From positions 1-63,496 of the forward strand of contig JBBIRA010000007.1 of assembly GCA_037442005.1 (NCBI GenBank): DNA of 63,496 nt, written 5' to 3'. A program made the translations under genes and the position numbers. The DNA comes from Leptospirillum sp037442005. GTDB lineage: Bacteria; Nitrospirota; Leptospirillia; Leptospirillales; Leptospirillaceae. Each line of letters opens with the position of its first letter. Position 1 is the stretch's first letter. Positions 1-9,997 of the stretch are shown here, in pieces. Below the pieces are notes generated by a model that was given only the letters and a program-made list of their open reading frames with translations, ran no database searches and had not been told where the DNA came from.

Positions 1-519
1 CTCTTCCCGTTCACGAAACGTGTAGAAGAAAACACTCATGGCCCCGATATCAAGCGCCTGCGTTCCCAGCCAGAACAGATGGTTAATGATCCGCTGGACC
101 TCAGCCACAATCGTCCGGATGTATTCAGCCCGTTCCGGGACCCGGATCTCCAGAAGTTTTTCAACAGCCCGTACAAAGGCGTAGTTATTGGCCATCGCAG
201 CAATATAATCCAGACGGTCCGTCAACGGGATAATCTGATTATACGTCCGGTACTCCGCAATTTTCTCCGTTCCCCGGTGAAGATAACCAAGATCCGGAAT
301 GGAACGTTTAATCCTTTCTCCGTCCAGATCCAGAAGAACACGCAACACGCCGTGCGTACTCGGATGCTGCGGCCCCATATTGAGCAGGAACTGATCAGTC
401 TGGATCGTCGAATCAAGATCGTTCAGAACCGTTTGCCGCAGGGAAGAGAGGATCACCTCACGACGCTTGGTTTCTTCAATCTGCTCCGCTACCGGATTGG
501 ACGTTTTCTCTTGTTCCAA
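1..519 (-). CDS. nuoD: NADH-quinone oxidoreductase subunit D (49 kDa), partial
   Basis: The first 173 codons of the 49-kDa subunit of complex I are present; the rest lies beyond the window edge. This subunit helps form the quinone-binding cavity next to cluster N2 in the peripheral arm. The segment around residues 48-60 (MGPQHPSTHG) is the family signature, followed by typical HRGTEK and RLDY motifs. The start is a TTG at 519 with AAGGGAG nine bases upstream; no ATG lies between it and an upstream in-frame stop. It follows nuoC with a 72-bp gap and is the last visible gene of the nuoABCD run. nuoC and nuoD are separate here, not fused. Confidence 0.93.
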   Translation of the reverse strand, partial: MEQEKTSNPVAEQIEETKRREVILSSLRQTVLNDLDSTIQTDQFLLNMGPQHPSTHGVLRVLLDLDGERIKRSIPDLGYLHRGTEKIAEYRTYNQIIPLTDRLDYIAAMANNYAFVRAVEKLLEIRVPERAEYIRTIVAEVQRIINHLFWLGTQALDIGAMSVFFYTFREREE

Positions 520-591
520 GGGTCGACACTCCCTTACAAAATATGATTAAACGAAGTGAGCAGACAGACGCTCACCCGAACCCGAATTTCT

Positions 592-1125
592 CTACGAAAG
601 ATCGGAGGACTGGCGAATCTCTTTTCCAGGCCGCTGGAGCTTGGGCACAAAGGACATATCCTCCCGCCATCCCTTTCCGATCAGCGGAAAGTCCTTGCGC
701 AACGGATACCCTTCATCATAATCATCCGGCATCAGGATCCGGCGCAAATCCGGGTGACCCCGGAACTGGATTCCCATCATGTCATAGACTTCCCGCTCCA
801 TAAACTCGGCCCCCTTCCAGATGCCGACAATGGAGTCGACAACGGGATTGGCATCGGTCACCCGCTGCTTCACCATGATCCGGTGCTTTCTGGGAATCGA
901 GTAGAGGATCACAACGACCTCAAACCGCTCCTGGTCCTTGGGGTAGTCGACAGAGGTCACATCCACGATATAGTCATACGCAAACCGTGAATCATCATGA
1001 AGGGCCTTAAAAACAGACAGCGCCCCCTCTGCCTTCAGATAAATCGTCAGATCTCCCAGTGCCTCCCGGGACCCCAGGAACGCCTCTGGCCATTCTCTCT
1101 CAATGGTTTCAACAACGGGATGCAT
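592..1125 (-). CDS. nuoC: NADH-quinone oxidoreductase subunit C (30 kDa)
   Basis: 177 residues, the usual length for a stand-alone 30-kDa complex I subunit, which contacts NuoD in the peripheral arm near the quinone site. The C-terminal signature is intact: residues 110-124 (ERE..YDMMG..F.GH) and PLRKDFP at about 141-147. It starts 3 bp after nuoB ends, so the two are almost certainly cotranscribed. The residues after about 155 are a variable tail. Identity is clear from the motif and from the gene order. Confidence 0.95.
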   Translation of the reverse strand: MHPVVETIEREWPEAFLGSREALGDLTIYLKAEGALSVFKALHDDSRFAYDYIVDVTSVDYPKDQERFEVVVILYSIPRKHRIMVKQRVTDANPVVDSIVGIWKGAEFMEREVYDMMGIQFRGHPDLRRILMPDDYDEGYPLRKDFPLIGKGWREDMSFVPKLQRPGKEIRQSSDLS

Positions 1126-1128
1126 GCA

Positions 1129-1662
1129 CTAGACCCCTTCCGACCTGGTTGCACCAACAGGAAAATGGCCCGGGAACACCGGCCGGTCTTTCATGATCTT
1201 TTCCTGAAGTTTCATAAGCCCGTCAAGGAGCGCTTCCGGTCTCGGAGGGCATCCCGGAATATACACATCAACGGGGATCAGCCGATCGACTCCCTGAACC
1301 ACGCTGTAGCTGTCATAAATGTTTCCCGAAGTTGCGCAGGAACCCATCGCGATCACATACCGGGGTTCAGGCATCTGGTCGTAGATCCGGCGCACAACCG
1401 GCGCCATTTTCCTTGTGAGCGTTCCCGCCACAATCATCAAATCGGACTGACGGGGAGACGCCCGGAACACCCCCGCCCCGAACCGGTCGATATCAAACCG
1501 GGAAGCCACAACCCCGATCATTTCAATGGCACAGCAGGCCAGACCGAACGTCATCGGCCAGATGGCGGACTTTCTCGACCAGTTGATCATCTCATTGACG
1601 GCATCCTGCAGTCGCATGGTGACAACAGACAGTTCGCCGTCTTTCTCATGACTTATTCCCAT
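1129..1662 (-). CDS. nuoB: NADH-quinone oxidoreductase subunit B (cluster N2)
   Basis: 177 residues. NuoB carries the terminal [4Fe-4S] cluster N2 that passes electrons to quinone. The four cysteine ligands are visible: tandem Cys43-Cys44 in the GLACCAIE motif, Cys109 in MGSCA and Cys138 in PGCPPRPE. The start overlaps the end of nuoA by 10 bp, suggesting translational coupling. All catalytic features are intact. Confidence 0.96.
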   Translation of the reverse strand: MGISHEKDGELSVVTMRLQDAVNEMINWSRKSAIWPMTFGLACCAIEMIGVVASRFDIDRFGAGVFRASPRQSDLMIVAGTLTRKMAPVVRRIYDQMPEPRYVIAMGSCATSGNIYDSYSVVQGVDRLIPVDVYIPGCPPRPEALLDGLMKLQEKIMKDRPVFPGHFPVGATRSEGV

Positions 1663-2024
1663 TCCAATGCTCCTTTGCGCCAGGCATAAACATATCCGAT
1701 CAAAAGGACAAAGATGAAAATCATCATTTCGACAAGTCCGAAAAGCCCAAGACGGTTGAAGTCGACCGCCCAGGGATAGAGAAAGACAACCTCCACATCA
1801 AAGATCAGAAAAAGCATGGCAATCACATAATACCTTACAGAAATTCTTTCCCGTGCGTCATTGATCGGAGGAACACCGCATTCGTAGGGTGAGTCCTTGT
1901 CCTTGTAGGGATTTCTTGGCCGGATCAGCCGCCCGACCGTCAGGGAAACAGCCCCGAACCCGATGGCAACAAGAAGAAAAATCAAGATAGGGATATAGTG
2001 TTCCGGATTTGAAACTGAAAACAT
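1653..2024 (-). CDS. nuoA: NADH-quinone oxidoreductase subunit A
   Basis: 123 residues with three predicted membrane spans at about 10-32, 66-86 and 92-115. The loop between the first two contains SPYECG (about 45-50), the conserved cysteine-bearing loop of NuoA/ND3 near the quinone site. The ATG at 2024 has GGAG seven bases upstream. It is the first gene of the nuo run and lies downstream of a near-consensus promoter. Confidence 0.94.
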   Translation of the reverse strand: MFSVSNPEHYIPILIFLLVAIGFGAVSLTVGRLIRPRNPYKDKDSPYECGVPPINDARERISVRYYVIAMLFLIFDVEVVFLYPWAVDFNRLGLFGLVEMMIFIFVLLIGYVYAWRKGALEWE

Positions 2025-2100
2025 CCGAAGTCTCCATTGGCTTCTTTAAGGAGTGAATAGCACCATGAACAAGGCGCCGATTATAGGGAAAAGGTTATTC

Positions 2101-2130
2101 ATTGTATTGACCCGGACCAATGTTTGTCAA
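2101..2130 (-). promoter_or_regulatory. Sigma-70-type promoter for nuoABCD
   Basis: On the minus strand, TTGACA (2125-2130) is followed after 18 bp by TACAAT (2101-2106), leaving a leader of roughly 70 bases before nuoA. A second TATAAT (2080-2085) sits closer to the gene but lacks a good -35 element. The pairing of two near-consensus boxes directly upstream of a gene makes this one of the better promoters in the window. Confidence 0.7.
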
Positions 2131-2154
2131 TACGAAATGGCGCTGGCGTCCTCA

Positions 2155-2177
2155 CAAAAAACCGGAGGACCAGCCGG
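2155..2177 (-). terminator. Weak possible terminator after secA
   Basis: Downstream of secA on the minus strand, CCGG and CCGG enclose an eight-base loop and are followed by a run of about six T. The stem is only 4 bp, so this is weak. The stretch 2178-2344 between it and the secA stop shows nothing else I can identify. The rest of the 320-bp secA-nuoA gap is the nuo promoter and leader. Confidence 0.3.
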
Positions 2178-2344
2178 GATGAGCCCTGGGTAAGAGCTCT
2201 TCGGGGCTATCCATTGTCCCAACCGGAGATCAATTCCATGTTCAGCCATGGGAAAAGTCCTTCCTGCGGTCCGGATCGACTCCTTCAGGAGGTAAACGGC
2301 CCCTCCCTCAAGAGGAACCGCTCACGCATTCTCAAAAACGGGAC

Positions 2345-5077
2345 TTACTGCCCATGGCATTTTTTATACTTTTTCCCGCTTCCACAGGGGCAAGGATCAT
2401 TTCTTCCGATTTTGGGGTTATTCACAATGACATCGGCCGGCGGGGACGGGGATCCGCCCCAGGGGAGATAGGCCTCTTCCATCTGTGGCGCAATCCCGAA
2501 TGAAACGGTATCTCCCGAAGAGGCCACCGGATAGACCTCTCCCGCGCTATCAGGATGCAGATACTGGAGATGGTCGAGGTTCTGCTCTTCCGGAAAAAAA
2601 GGCTCCTCTTCCATCTGGCTCGCATTTCCCACCAGAAGAAGAACCGATTCCTCGACATTGGCAATAAATCCTTCGAAGAGTTCATACCCTTCCCTGCGAT
2701 ACTCCACTAAAGGATCTTTCTGACCATATCCCCGAAGTCCGATCCCTTCCTTTAAATGGTCCATGTTCAACAGATGCTCTTTCCACAGCGAATCCAGATT
2801 TTGCAGAATCAGATACCGGACAATCGCCCAGAACGCTTCTCCACCGAAAAGATTCTCTTTCTCTTTTAAAAACTCCTGATGCTTTGTGACAACGTGGGCT
2901 TTTAATGCATCAATTCCCAAGTCCTGCAACGTCTCCGCAAGGAGAATCATTCCTGTTTTTTCCCTGATCCCGTCACAAAGACCGGCAAGATCCCATGTTT
3001 CGGGATACTGATCTTCTGGCGCAAAAATCATCACCAGCTTCTCCAGAAGTTCCGACGACCAGTCCAGCAGGCGATCTTCAAGATCCTCGCCCTTCAGTGT
3101 CTTCCGGCGCATTTCATAAAAGATCAGACGCTGCTGGTTCATGACGTCATCGTATTCGATCAGCTGTTTTCTGATATCGAAGTGGTAATTCTCAACCTTT
3201 TTCTGCGCGTTCTCGATGGCCTTGGTGACAAAACCGTGTTCGATCGGAACACCTTCTTCCACACCCATCCGTTCCATCAGCCCCTTGATTCTCTCCGCTC
3301 CGAAAATCCTCAGGAGATCATCCTCGAGAGATAAGTAGAAGCGGGACGAACCGGGGTCACCCTGACGCCCTGACCGGCCCCTCAGCTGGTTGTCGATCCG
3401 GCGGCTTTCATGGCGTTCGGTTCCAATGATATGCAAACCACCGGCCGCCACGACCGCTTCTTTTTCTGAACGGATCTCCTGTTCAACCGCTTCTGAGATC
3501 GAGTCAGCCTCCTCTTCCGAGATTTTCCGGCCGGGTTTTTCAAGGTCTGACAAACGGGCTTTCAGAAGAAACTCGGCATTTCCCCCAAGGAGGATATCCG
3601 TTCCCCGACCGGCCATATTGGTGGCGATGGTCACTTTTCCAAGCCGGCCGGCCTGCGCGACGATCTCGGCTTCGAGTTCATGAAATTTGGCATTCAGCAC
3701 ATTATGGGGAATATCCGCATCCCGAAGAAGACGGGCCAGATGTTCGGACTTTTCGATCGAAACGGTACCGACCAGTACCGGCTGTCCCGTTTCATGTCTT
3801 GCGACAATGTCCTCGATAATGGCGTTGTTCTTCTCATGGTTGGTCCGGTAGATCTGATCGGGAAGATCCTGACGGACCATTTTCCTGTTTGTCGGGACAA
3901 CAACCACATCCAGCCCATATATCTTATGAAATTCCGTCGCTTCCGTATCCGCTGTCCCGGTCATTCCCGACAATTTTTCGTACATTCTGAAGAAATTCTG
4001 GAATGTGACAGTGGCCAGGGTCTGGTTCTCCATCTGGATCGCCACTTTTTCCTTGGCTTCCACCGCCTGATGCAGCCCTTCGCCCCAACGCCTTCCCGGC
4101 ATCAACCGGCCGGTGAACTCGTCTACAATGATGACTTCCCCGTTCTTGACAACATACTCGACATCACGACGATAGACATAATGGGCTTTGAGCGACTGAA
4201 GGATATGATGGAACCAGGAAATGTTGTTCACATCATAGAGGTTCTGGACCCCCAAAAGTTCTTCAACAGCATTGTTCCCCTCATCCGTCAGCGTCGCCGA
4301 TTTCAGCTTTTCATCCACCTTGAAGTGAACATCTTTCTTTAAATGGTCCATGATCCGGTCAACCTTGACATACATGTCCGTCGACTCTTCGGCCTGCCCC
4401 GAAATGATCAGGGGGGTCCTGGCCTCATCGATCAGAATGCTGTCCACTTCGTCCACAATGGCATAATGTAACCCGCGCTGGACAAACTGCTCGAGGTCGA
4501 ACTTCATGTTATCCCGGAGATAGTCGAAGCCAAACTCGTTATTGGTTCCATAGGTGACATCAGCCGCATAGGCGGCCTTCCTCGACTCATCATCGAGATC
4601 GTGCTGGACAAGTCCCGTGGTTAACCCGAGGTAGTGGTACAGATGGCCCATCCATTCGGAATCCCTCCTGGCAAGATAGTCATTCACGGTAATCACGTGG
4701 ACGCCTTTTCCTTCCAGAGCATTTAAATAGACGGGAAGGGTAGCCACAAGCGTCTTTCCTTCCCCGGTCTTCATTTCGGCAATTTTCCCCTCGTGAAGGA
4801 CAATGCCGCCGATCAGCTGAGAGTCAAAATGTCTCATGCCAAAGACCCTCTTGCCGGCTTCCCGGACCACGGAAAAGGCTTCAGGAAGGAGATCATCCGT
4901 TGTTTCTCCGGAAGCGATCCTCTTCTTGAAAAGGTCGGTCTGGCCCTTTAGCTCCGGATCGGACATGGCTGCCACAGCCTGTTCCCGGGCGTTGATCAAA
5001 TCAACGATCCGGCTGATCCGTTTCAGCTCCCGCTGGTTTCGGGTAGGGAATACAGACGAAAGCAGTTCTTTAAACAT
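2345..5077 (-). CDS. secA: Protein translocase ATPase SecA
   Basis: 910 residues, normal for SecA, the motor that pushes preproteins through SecYEG. Walker A is at residues 104-109 (TGEGKT), and the DEVD-type Walker B motif and later helicase motifs such as GRGTDI are present. The C-terminus ends in a CPCGSGKKYKKCH zinc-binding tail used for SecB and lipid contact. AAGGAG lies eight bases before the ATG at 5077. It follows the M23 peptidase with a 34-bp gap and is the last gene of the run. Confidence 0.97.
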   Translation of the reverse strand: MFKELLSSVFPTRNQRELKRISRIVDLINAREQAVAAMSDPELKGQTDLFKKRIASGETTDDLLPEAFSVVREAGKRVFGMRHFDSQLIGGIVLHEGKIAEMKTGEGKTLVATLPVYLNALEGKGVHVITVNDYLARRDSEWMGHLYHYLGLTTGLVQHDLDDESRKAAYAADVTYGTNNEFGFDYLRDNMKFDLEQFVQRGLHYAIVDEVDSILIDEARTPLIISGQAEESTDMYVKVDRIMDHLKKDVHFKVDEKLKSATLTDEGNNAVEELLGVQNLYDVNNISWFHHILQSLKAHYVYRRDVEYVVKNGEVIIVDEFTGRLMPGRRWGEGLHQAVEAKEKVAIQMENQTLATVTFQNFFRMYEKLSGMTGTADTEATEFHKIYGLDVVVVPTNRKMVRQDLPDQIYRTNHEKNNAIIEDIVARHETGQPVLVGTVSIEKSEHLARLLRDADIPHNVLNAKFHELEAEIVAQAGRLGKVTIATNMAGRGTDILLGGNAEFLLKARLSDLEKPGRKISEEEADSISEAVEQEIRSEKEAVVAAGGLHIIGTERHESRRIDNQLRGRSGRQGDPGSSRFYLSLEDDLLRIFGAERIKGLMERMGVEEGVPIEHGFVTKAIENAQKKVENYHFDIRKQLIEYDDVMNQQRLIFYEMRRKTLKGEDLEDRLLDWSSELLEKLVMIFAPEDQYPETWDLAGLCDGIREKTGMILLAETLQDLGIDALKAHVVTKHQEFLKEKENLFGGEAFWAIVRYLILQNLDSLWKEHLLNMDHLKEGIGLRGYGQKDPLVEYRREGYELFEGFIANVEESVLLLVGNASQMEEEPFFPEEQNLDHLQYLHPDSAGEVYPVASSGDTVSFGIAPQMEEAYLPWGGSPSPPADVIVNNPKIGRNDPCPCGSGKKYKKCHGQ

Positions 5078-5111
5078 CAGCGCTCCTTACTTGACTATGA
5101 CCTGTTTTCAC

Positions 5112-6008
5112 TTAATCAGACATTGCCCTGGACAAAAAGACGGACGGATCCTCTGCCTTTCCAAATTTTCTCAGCTCAAAGTGCAGATGGGGACCATTTG
5201 TCATCCCGGACAACCCGACCGTTCCGAGAACCGTACCCCGACGGACCATTTCTCCTGACGTCACCTCGATCTTTCCCAGATGCGCATAGAGGGAAGTCAG
5301 TCCAAGCCCATGGAACAACATGACGAAGCGACCATAATCGGACGCGAATCCCGTCCGGAGAACAAGACCATCCGAGGGGGCCAGAACCGGCTGGCCTTCC
5401 TCCTGGGCGATATCGATCCCCGGGTGAAACTCCTGCCCGGTTCCCAACAAACTTTTTCTGGCCCCGAAGGGGGATGTGATCCACCCGCTGATCGGCATCT
5501 GCCACTGGCCGGGAAGCTCGAAATGGCTCCAGTCCATTTTTCTTCCTCCGGAGAGGGATTCCCGAACCGGCCTGCCATCGGAAGGACTCTCCCGGTCTTT
5601 GGTCCTGTCTGAATCCGTTGAAGAAAGCGTACTGGACTTTCCGGTAACGCCCTGCTGCTCCCCCGTCTTTCCCGACAGGGATCCGCCATTGGAGCCTTCC
5701 GTCATCCTGGAAATCTGACCATCGAGCAGATTGACCTGGGAAAGCTCCGCCTCAAGCTGTTCAAGCTTTTTCCGGTAGCTTTGAAGGTGAACCCCCTGCG
5801 TCTGCGTTTCCCGGATCAGATTGTGATAAAAAACAAACTTCCTTGCCTCCACAACATAGAAGAAAACCATCGCACCGATGCCGACCAGAAACAGCACAAA
5901 CCCCAGAATGACCAGATGAAACATCCATCTTGGCAATGTCCACTGGATCGATCGCTCCGTGGCACCCGGAAGGATGGTGATCGTCACTGTTCTCGAGATC
6001 TTGGCCAT
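5112..6008 (-). CDS. Membrane-anchored M23 (LytM) peptidase
   Basis: 298 residues. One membrane span at about 32-53 is followed by a coiled coil (about 60-105), a low-complexity Ser/Gly linker and a C-terminal M23 domain. Zinc ligands are visible: His195 and Asp199 in HPGID, and His274/His276 in HLHFEL, with His242 in YAHL. The layout matches periplasmic peptidoglycan endopeptidases and LytM regulators of cell separation. The metal site looks complete, so it is probably catalytic. Its ATG overlaps the cutA stop by one base (TAATG). Confidence 0.88.
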   Translation of the reverse strand: MAKISRTVTITILPGATERSIQWTLPRWMFHLVILGFVLFLVGIGAMVFFYVVEARKFVFYHNLIRETQTQGVHLQSYRKKLEQLEAELSQVNLLDGQISRMTEGSNGGSLSGKTGEQQGVTGKSSTLSSTDSDRTKDRESPSDGRPVRESLSGGRKMDWSHFELPGQWQMPISGWITSPFGARKSLLGTGQEFHPGIDIAQEEGQPVLAPSDGLVLRTGFASDYGRFVMLFHGLGLTSLYAHLGKIEVTSGEMVRRGTVLGTVGLSGMTNGPHLHFELRKFGKAEDPSVFLSRAMSD

Positions 6009-6352
6009 TACACAAAACCTTTCCGGTCAGCAGCCCCGCCCGATCCGGCCACCACCGATTCCATGATCCAGGACAGATAATCGGCGGATCCGCCATCAAT
6101 GGGTTGAAAAAGAATCTCCGGCACTTCGTAAGGATGGTTTTTTTTCACCTCGGAAACCAGCTCCTCCCCGCAGTCGCTGGCGGTCTTCAGGACAATCATG
6201 ACCTCGGATTCGATGAGAACATCCCCCTTCCACCGGTAGACGGATGTTCCCGGAGGAAAAACGTGTCCACAGGCCGCAAGCTTCCGGTTGACCAGGTGCT
6301 TCACAAGGTTAACGGCCTTGTCTTTGTCCGGATGGGAGATCATGACTGTCAT
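6008..6352 (-). CDS. cutA: Divalent cation tolerance protein CutA
   Basis: About 114 residues from the ATG at 6352, the usual CutA length; AGGTGAG lies four bases upstream. The reading frame stays open to 6436, but that would add 28 residues absent from the family. Recognisable motifs are LAACGHVFPP, SVYRWKGD and HPYEVPEI near the C-terminus. CutA forms a trimer resembling PII signalling proteins and is linked to copper tolerance in enterobacteria; its biochemical role is uncertain. It starts 5 bp after the epimerase. Confidence 0.88.
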   Translation of the reverse strand: MTVMISHPDKDKAVNLVKHLVNRKLAACGHVFPPGTSVYRWKGDVLIESEVMIVLKTASDCGEELVSEVKKNHPYEVPEILFQPIDGGSADYLSWIMESVVAGSGGAADRKGFV

Positions 6353-6357
6353 CAATC

Positions 6358-7317
6358 TCACCTGGAAACCCCGCGGAAGTAGTCCAGGGTGCGCTGCAAT
6401 CCTTCGGGAAGGCTGACCTGGGACATAAAATCCCAATTCGGGTCATCCCGGCTGGTTCCAAGAACCCTTGAGCGGCCGACAGGCTCCGTGCCGCCTTCGT
6501 ACTCAAGGGGGACATCCCGCCCGGAAAGGGTTCTCAGAATGGTCAGGATTTCCCGTTCGGTCGCCCCTTCGTATCCGGGGACATGAAGGACACCCCGCAT
6601 CTCGGCCGACAGGACAGAAACGATGGCACCCACGGCGTCATCGATATACAACAGGTCCCGGAACTTCAGGCCATTATTCCTGAGCCGCAACGGCCAGTAC
6701 GGATAGCCGTCAAGAACGAACCGGGCGGCTTTGGCGACAAACCCGCCTTCCCCCGATTGTCTCATTCCCGGACCGTAGACGGGGGGCAGCCGGAGGATCG
6801 TCAGGGGAACGCCCTGACCTCCACAAAAATACTCAAGGTACCGTTCAGCGAGCAAGTGGGCGGCCCCATAGGGATTTTCCGGGTTGACCGGTTCCTGCTC
6901 ATCTTTGGCCTCCTGGTCCGCGCCGGAGAGAACTTCACCGGTGCTGACAAAGAGGATCCCTTCAACAGGCACTTCACGAAAGACCTCATTCATCCGGAGA
7001 AGCGGGACAACCGTCCGTTCGAGATCTTTTTCCGGCTGCTCAACCGAGATGGCCGGATCAGACTGGCCCGCCACATGAATGTAAAACGACGGACTTTTTC
7101 CATCAAGAAAGCGCCGGAGCACTTTAGGCTGGGAAAGGTCCGCCTTCTCAAATGTCAGCCTTTTTTGCGCCAGAAGAGGGGGCTGACCGTTTTTAAGATC
7201 ATCAATTGCGAGAACATCCATCCCGAGCGACGACAGTTCCCTTGACAGAGCTCCACCGATAAAACCCGCACCACCACCGACAATCACCTTCACGCTGGAA
7301 AACGCCTTTCTGTTCAT
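6358..7317 (-). CDS. NAD-dependent sugar-nucleotide epimerase/dehydratase
   Basis: 319 residues of the extended short-chain dehydrogenase family. The NAD-binding Gly motif is at 14-21 (GGGAGFIG). The Ser/Thr of the active site is at about 125-126 (VSTGEV). The expected YxxxK catalytic pair reads YGAAH at 150-154, so the lysine is replaced by histidine. This may alter or abolish epimerase activity. The substrate cannot be read from sequence. The start ATG overlaps the tlyA stop by four bases (ATGA). Confidence 0.8.
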   Translation of the reverse strand: MNRKAFSSVKVIVGGGAGFIGGALSRELSSLGMDVLAIDDLKNGQPPLLAQKRLTFEKADLSQPKVLRRFLDGKSPSFYIHVAGQSDPAISVEQPEKDLERTVVPLLRMNEVFREVPVEGILFVSTGEVLSGADQEAKDEQEPVNPENPYGAAHLLAERYLEYFCGGQGVPLTILRLPPVYGPGMRQSGEGGFVAKAARFVLDGYPYWPLRLRNNGLKFRDLLYIDDAVGAIVSVLSAEMRGVLHVPGYEGATEREILTILRTLSGRDVPLEYEGGTEPVGRSRVLGTSRDDPNWDFMSQVSLPEGLQRTLDYFRGVSR

Positions 7318-8084
7318 GATTCCTGTCCTTCCGTCGCCACCACAGGGCGCTCAAGGAAAAGAACATATTCCTGATTCCCTTTCTTTCCTTGAAGTAGCGA
7401 CGGGAAAACCCCCTTGGCCACCCAACCCGATTGGGCCGCAAAAAGCAGGAAGTCGGCGACAAGATGCCGCTGGAGGACGGGATCCCGGACCACGCCCCCC
7501 CGTCCCACAAGACGGGGTCCTGCTTCAAACTGGGGTTTAAATAACGGGAGAAAAATCCCCCCGGATGATAACAGAATCGAAACGGTCGGAAGAACTTTTC
7601 GAAGAGAAATGAAGGACAGGTCGGCAACAACCCCGTCCACCGTCCAAGAGGGCATCCAATCCCCCGGGTGCCGGACATTGACGCCATCACGGCAGGACAC
7701 TCTTGAATCGGACAACAAAGAGGGGGCAAGCTGCCCCTTCCCGACATCCGCCGCAAGAACCCTGGAGGCGCCATATCTTAAGAGGCAATCGGTAAAGCCC
7801 CCGGTAGAAGCCCCCAGATCGACAAAGGATCGGCCCTCCGGTGACACACCGTAAAAATTCAGGGCCCCCAGAAGTTTTTCCCCACCCCTTCCCACAAACG
7901 GGAGAGCATCGCCTTCGCCCGGCAACCGCTCGATTTCATCAAATCGGGCCTGAACGGACGTTTTTTTTTTGACCACCCCCCGGACAAGAATCTGTCCCGC
8001 CTCAATCATGAGAGACGCTTTTTCCCGGGAAGAAGCCCACCCTTTCTGGAGGACAAGGAGGTCGAGGCGCCTGACGTTTCCCAC
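7314..8084 (-). CDS. tlyA: TlyA-family rRNA 2'-O-methyltransferase
   Basis: About 256 residues. An N-terminal S4 RNA-binding domain (roughly 5-65) is followed by an FtsJ-like methyltransferase. The SAM-binding motif is at about 87-97 (FVDLGASTGGF), and the K-D-K residues fall in GGEK (70), ADLSF (155) and LFKPQFE (183). TlyA proteins methylate ribose in 16S and/or 23S rRNA; some were first named hemolysins. I chose GTG at 8084 because GGAGG lies six bases upstream; a TTG at 8108 lacks such a site. The pairing with dxs is common in bacteria. Confidence 0.88.
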   Translation of the reverse strand: MGNVRRLDLLVLQKGWASSREKASLMIEAGQILVRGVVKKKTSVQARFDEIERLPGEGDALPFVGRGGEKLLGALNFYGVSPEGRSFVDLGASTGGFTDCLLRYGASRVLAADVGKGQLAPSLLSDSRVSCRDGVNVRHPGDWMPSWTVDGVVADLSFISLRKVLPTVSILLSSGGIFLPLFKPQFEAGPRLVGRGGVVRDPVLQRHLVADFLLFAAQSGWVAKGVFPSLLQGKKGNQEYVLFLERPVVATEGQES

Positions 8085-8108
8085 GAAAAACCTCCGCCTT
8101 CCCGACAA

Positions 8109-9997
8109 TCAAGCGTCTTGTGACATCCAGTGCATGACCTTTTCCACCACGCGATCCGGCGTTAACCCGACATGCTCCCGCAAGATCTTGATCCCCCCAT
8201 GCTCCACATATTCATCGCTGATGCCAATACGGAGAAGCTTCATCTGCCCCGACAGCCCCTGGTCCGACGCCCACTCCAGGACAGCGGCGCCAACGCCGCC
8301 AATCAACTGGCCCTCCTCGATCGACACAAGCTTCTTCCCTGCGGACACCAGCTGGCGGATCAGCTCCCCGTCAAGGGGCTTGGCGAAGCGGAGATTGACG
8401 ACCCCTGCGGACCGTCCCTTAGCGGAAAGAAGACCCGCCGCCGTCTGGGCGACAGAGACCATCTGACCATACGCCAGGAACATGATCTCCCCGCCCTCCG
8501 AAAGGACCTCCGCCTTTCCGATCGGGATCTCCCTGAAAGTGGTCTCAAGAGCGACCCCTTCCCCTTCGCCTCTCGGGTACCGGACAGCGATCGGGCCTTC
8601 GTGCTTGACGGCCGTATAGAGCATGCTCCTCAACTCGTTCTCATCTTTGGGAGACATGAGGACGATGTTGGGGATATGGCGAAGATAGGAGATATCAAAC
8701 ACGCCATGATGGGTGGGGCCGTCTTCTCCGACGAGCCCGCCTCGATCCATGGCGAACACGACAGGCAGATTCTGGAGACAGATGTCATGGACCAGCTGGT
8801 CATAGGCCCTCTGGAGGAAGGTCGAATAAATGGCGACCACGGGCTTCGCTCCCTGTGCGGCCATGCCGCCGGCCAGCGCGACGGCGTGCTGCTCGGCAAT
8901 GCCGACATCACAGAAGCGGTCCGGGTGAAGCTTCGAAAAATCCGTCAGTCCGGTCCCCTCCGGCATGGCCGCCGTAATGGCAAACAGATTGGGAAAAAGA
9001 TCCGCCAGGTCGAGCATGCACTGGGAAAAGACTTTGGTATAGGTGGGACGGGAGGAACTTTTCTTGATGAACTCTCCGGTCTTGATATCAAACGGAGTGA
9101 CCCCATGGAACTTGACCGGATTTTTCTCGGCCGGTGCGTACCCTTTTCCCTTCACAGTGATCACATGTAACAGCACCGCTCCCGGGTGATCCTTGAGATT
9201 TCCGAGTGTTTCAATCAGAAGCGGCAGGTCATGGCCATCAATGGGGCCCACATAATGAAGACCCATCTCCTCAAACCAGATGCCCGGCTGGGATATCATC
9301 CCCACCACCGAATCATGGGCCGCCCGCGCGAACCTGGCCACCTGTTGCCCGATCACGGGGATCCCCTTCATGGCATCTTCCGTCTTTTCACGAAGCCCCG
9401 ACCACCGGGGATCCGAGGTGATCCGGGCCAACATCGTCGACAGAGCTCCGACATTTTCCGAGATGGACATCTCGTTATCGTTCAGAATGATCAGCATATC
9501 CTTATTACGGTGGCCCGCCTGATTCAACCCCTCCATCGCCATTCCGGCCGTCAGGGAGCCGTCTCCCACCACCGCGGCAACCCGGTAATCATCACCCATC
9601 AGGTCCCGGGCTTCCGCCATCCCCAGGGCAACGGAAATCGCCGTCCCCGCATGTCCCGCGGAAAAAGCATCATGCGGGCTTTCTTCCCTTTTCGGAAAAC
9701 CGGCAAGCCCCTGCCATTGACGAATGGTTGACAGACGGGACAAACGCCCGGTGAGCATCTTGTGGGGATAGGCCTGATGGCCCACATCCCACACGATCCG
9801 GTCACGTGTTGTGTCAAAGACGCGGTGAAGGGCAATGGTCAACTCCACAACACCGAGCCCCCCTCCAAAATGTCCGCCAATGCCGGACAGGACCCGGATC
9901 ATCTCGGAACGGATCTCCTGTGCCAGTGTCTCCATTTCTTCCATGGAGAGCTTTCGTATATCGAGCGGCTCCCGAATACCATTAAGGATGTCTGTCA

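Noticed and set aside
997..1689. A 230-codon plus-strand open frame across nuoC and nuoB
   Set aside because: It mirrors two clear complex I genes and shows low-complexity, His/Arg-rich translation with no domain.
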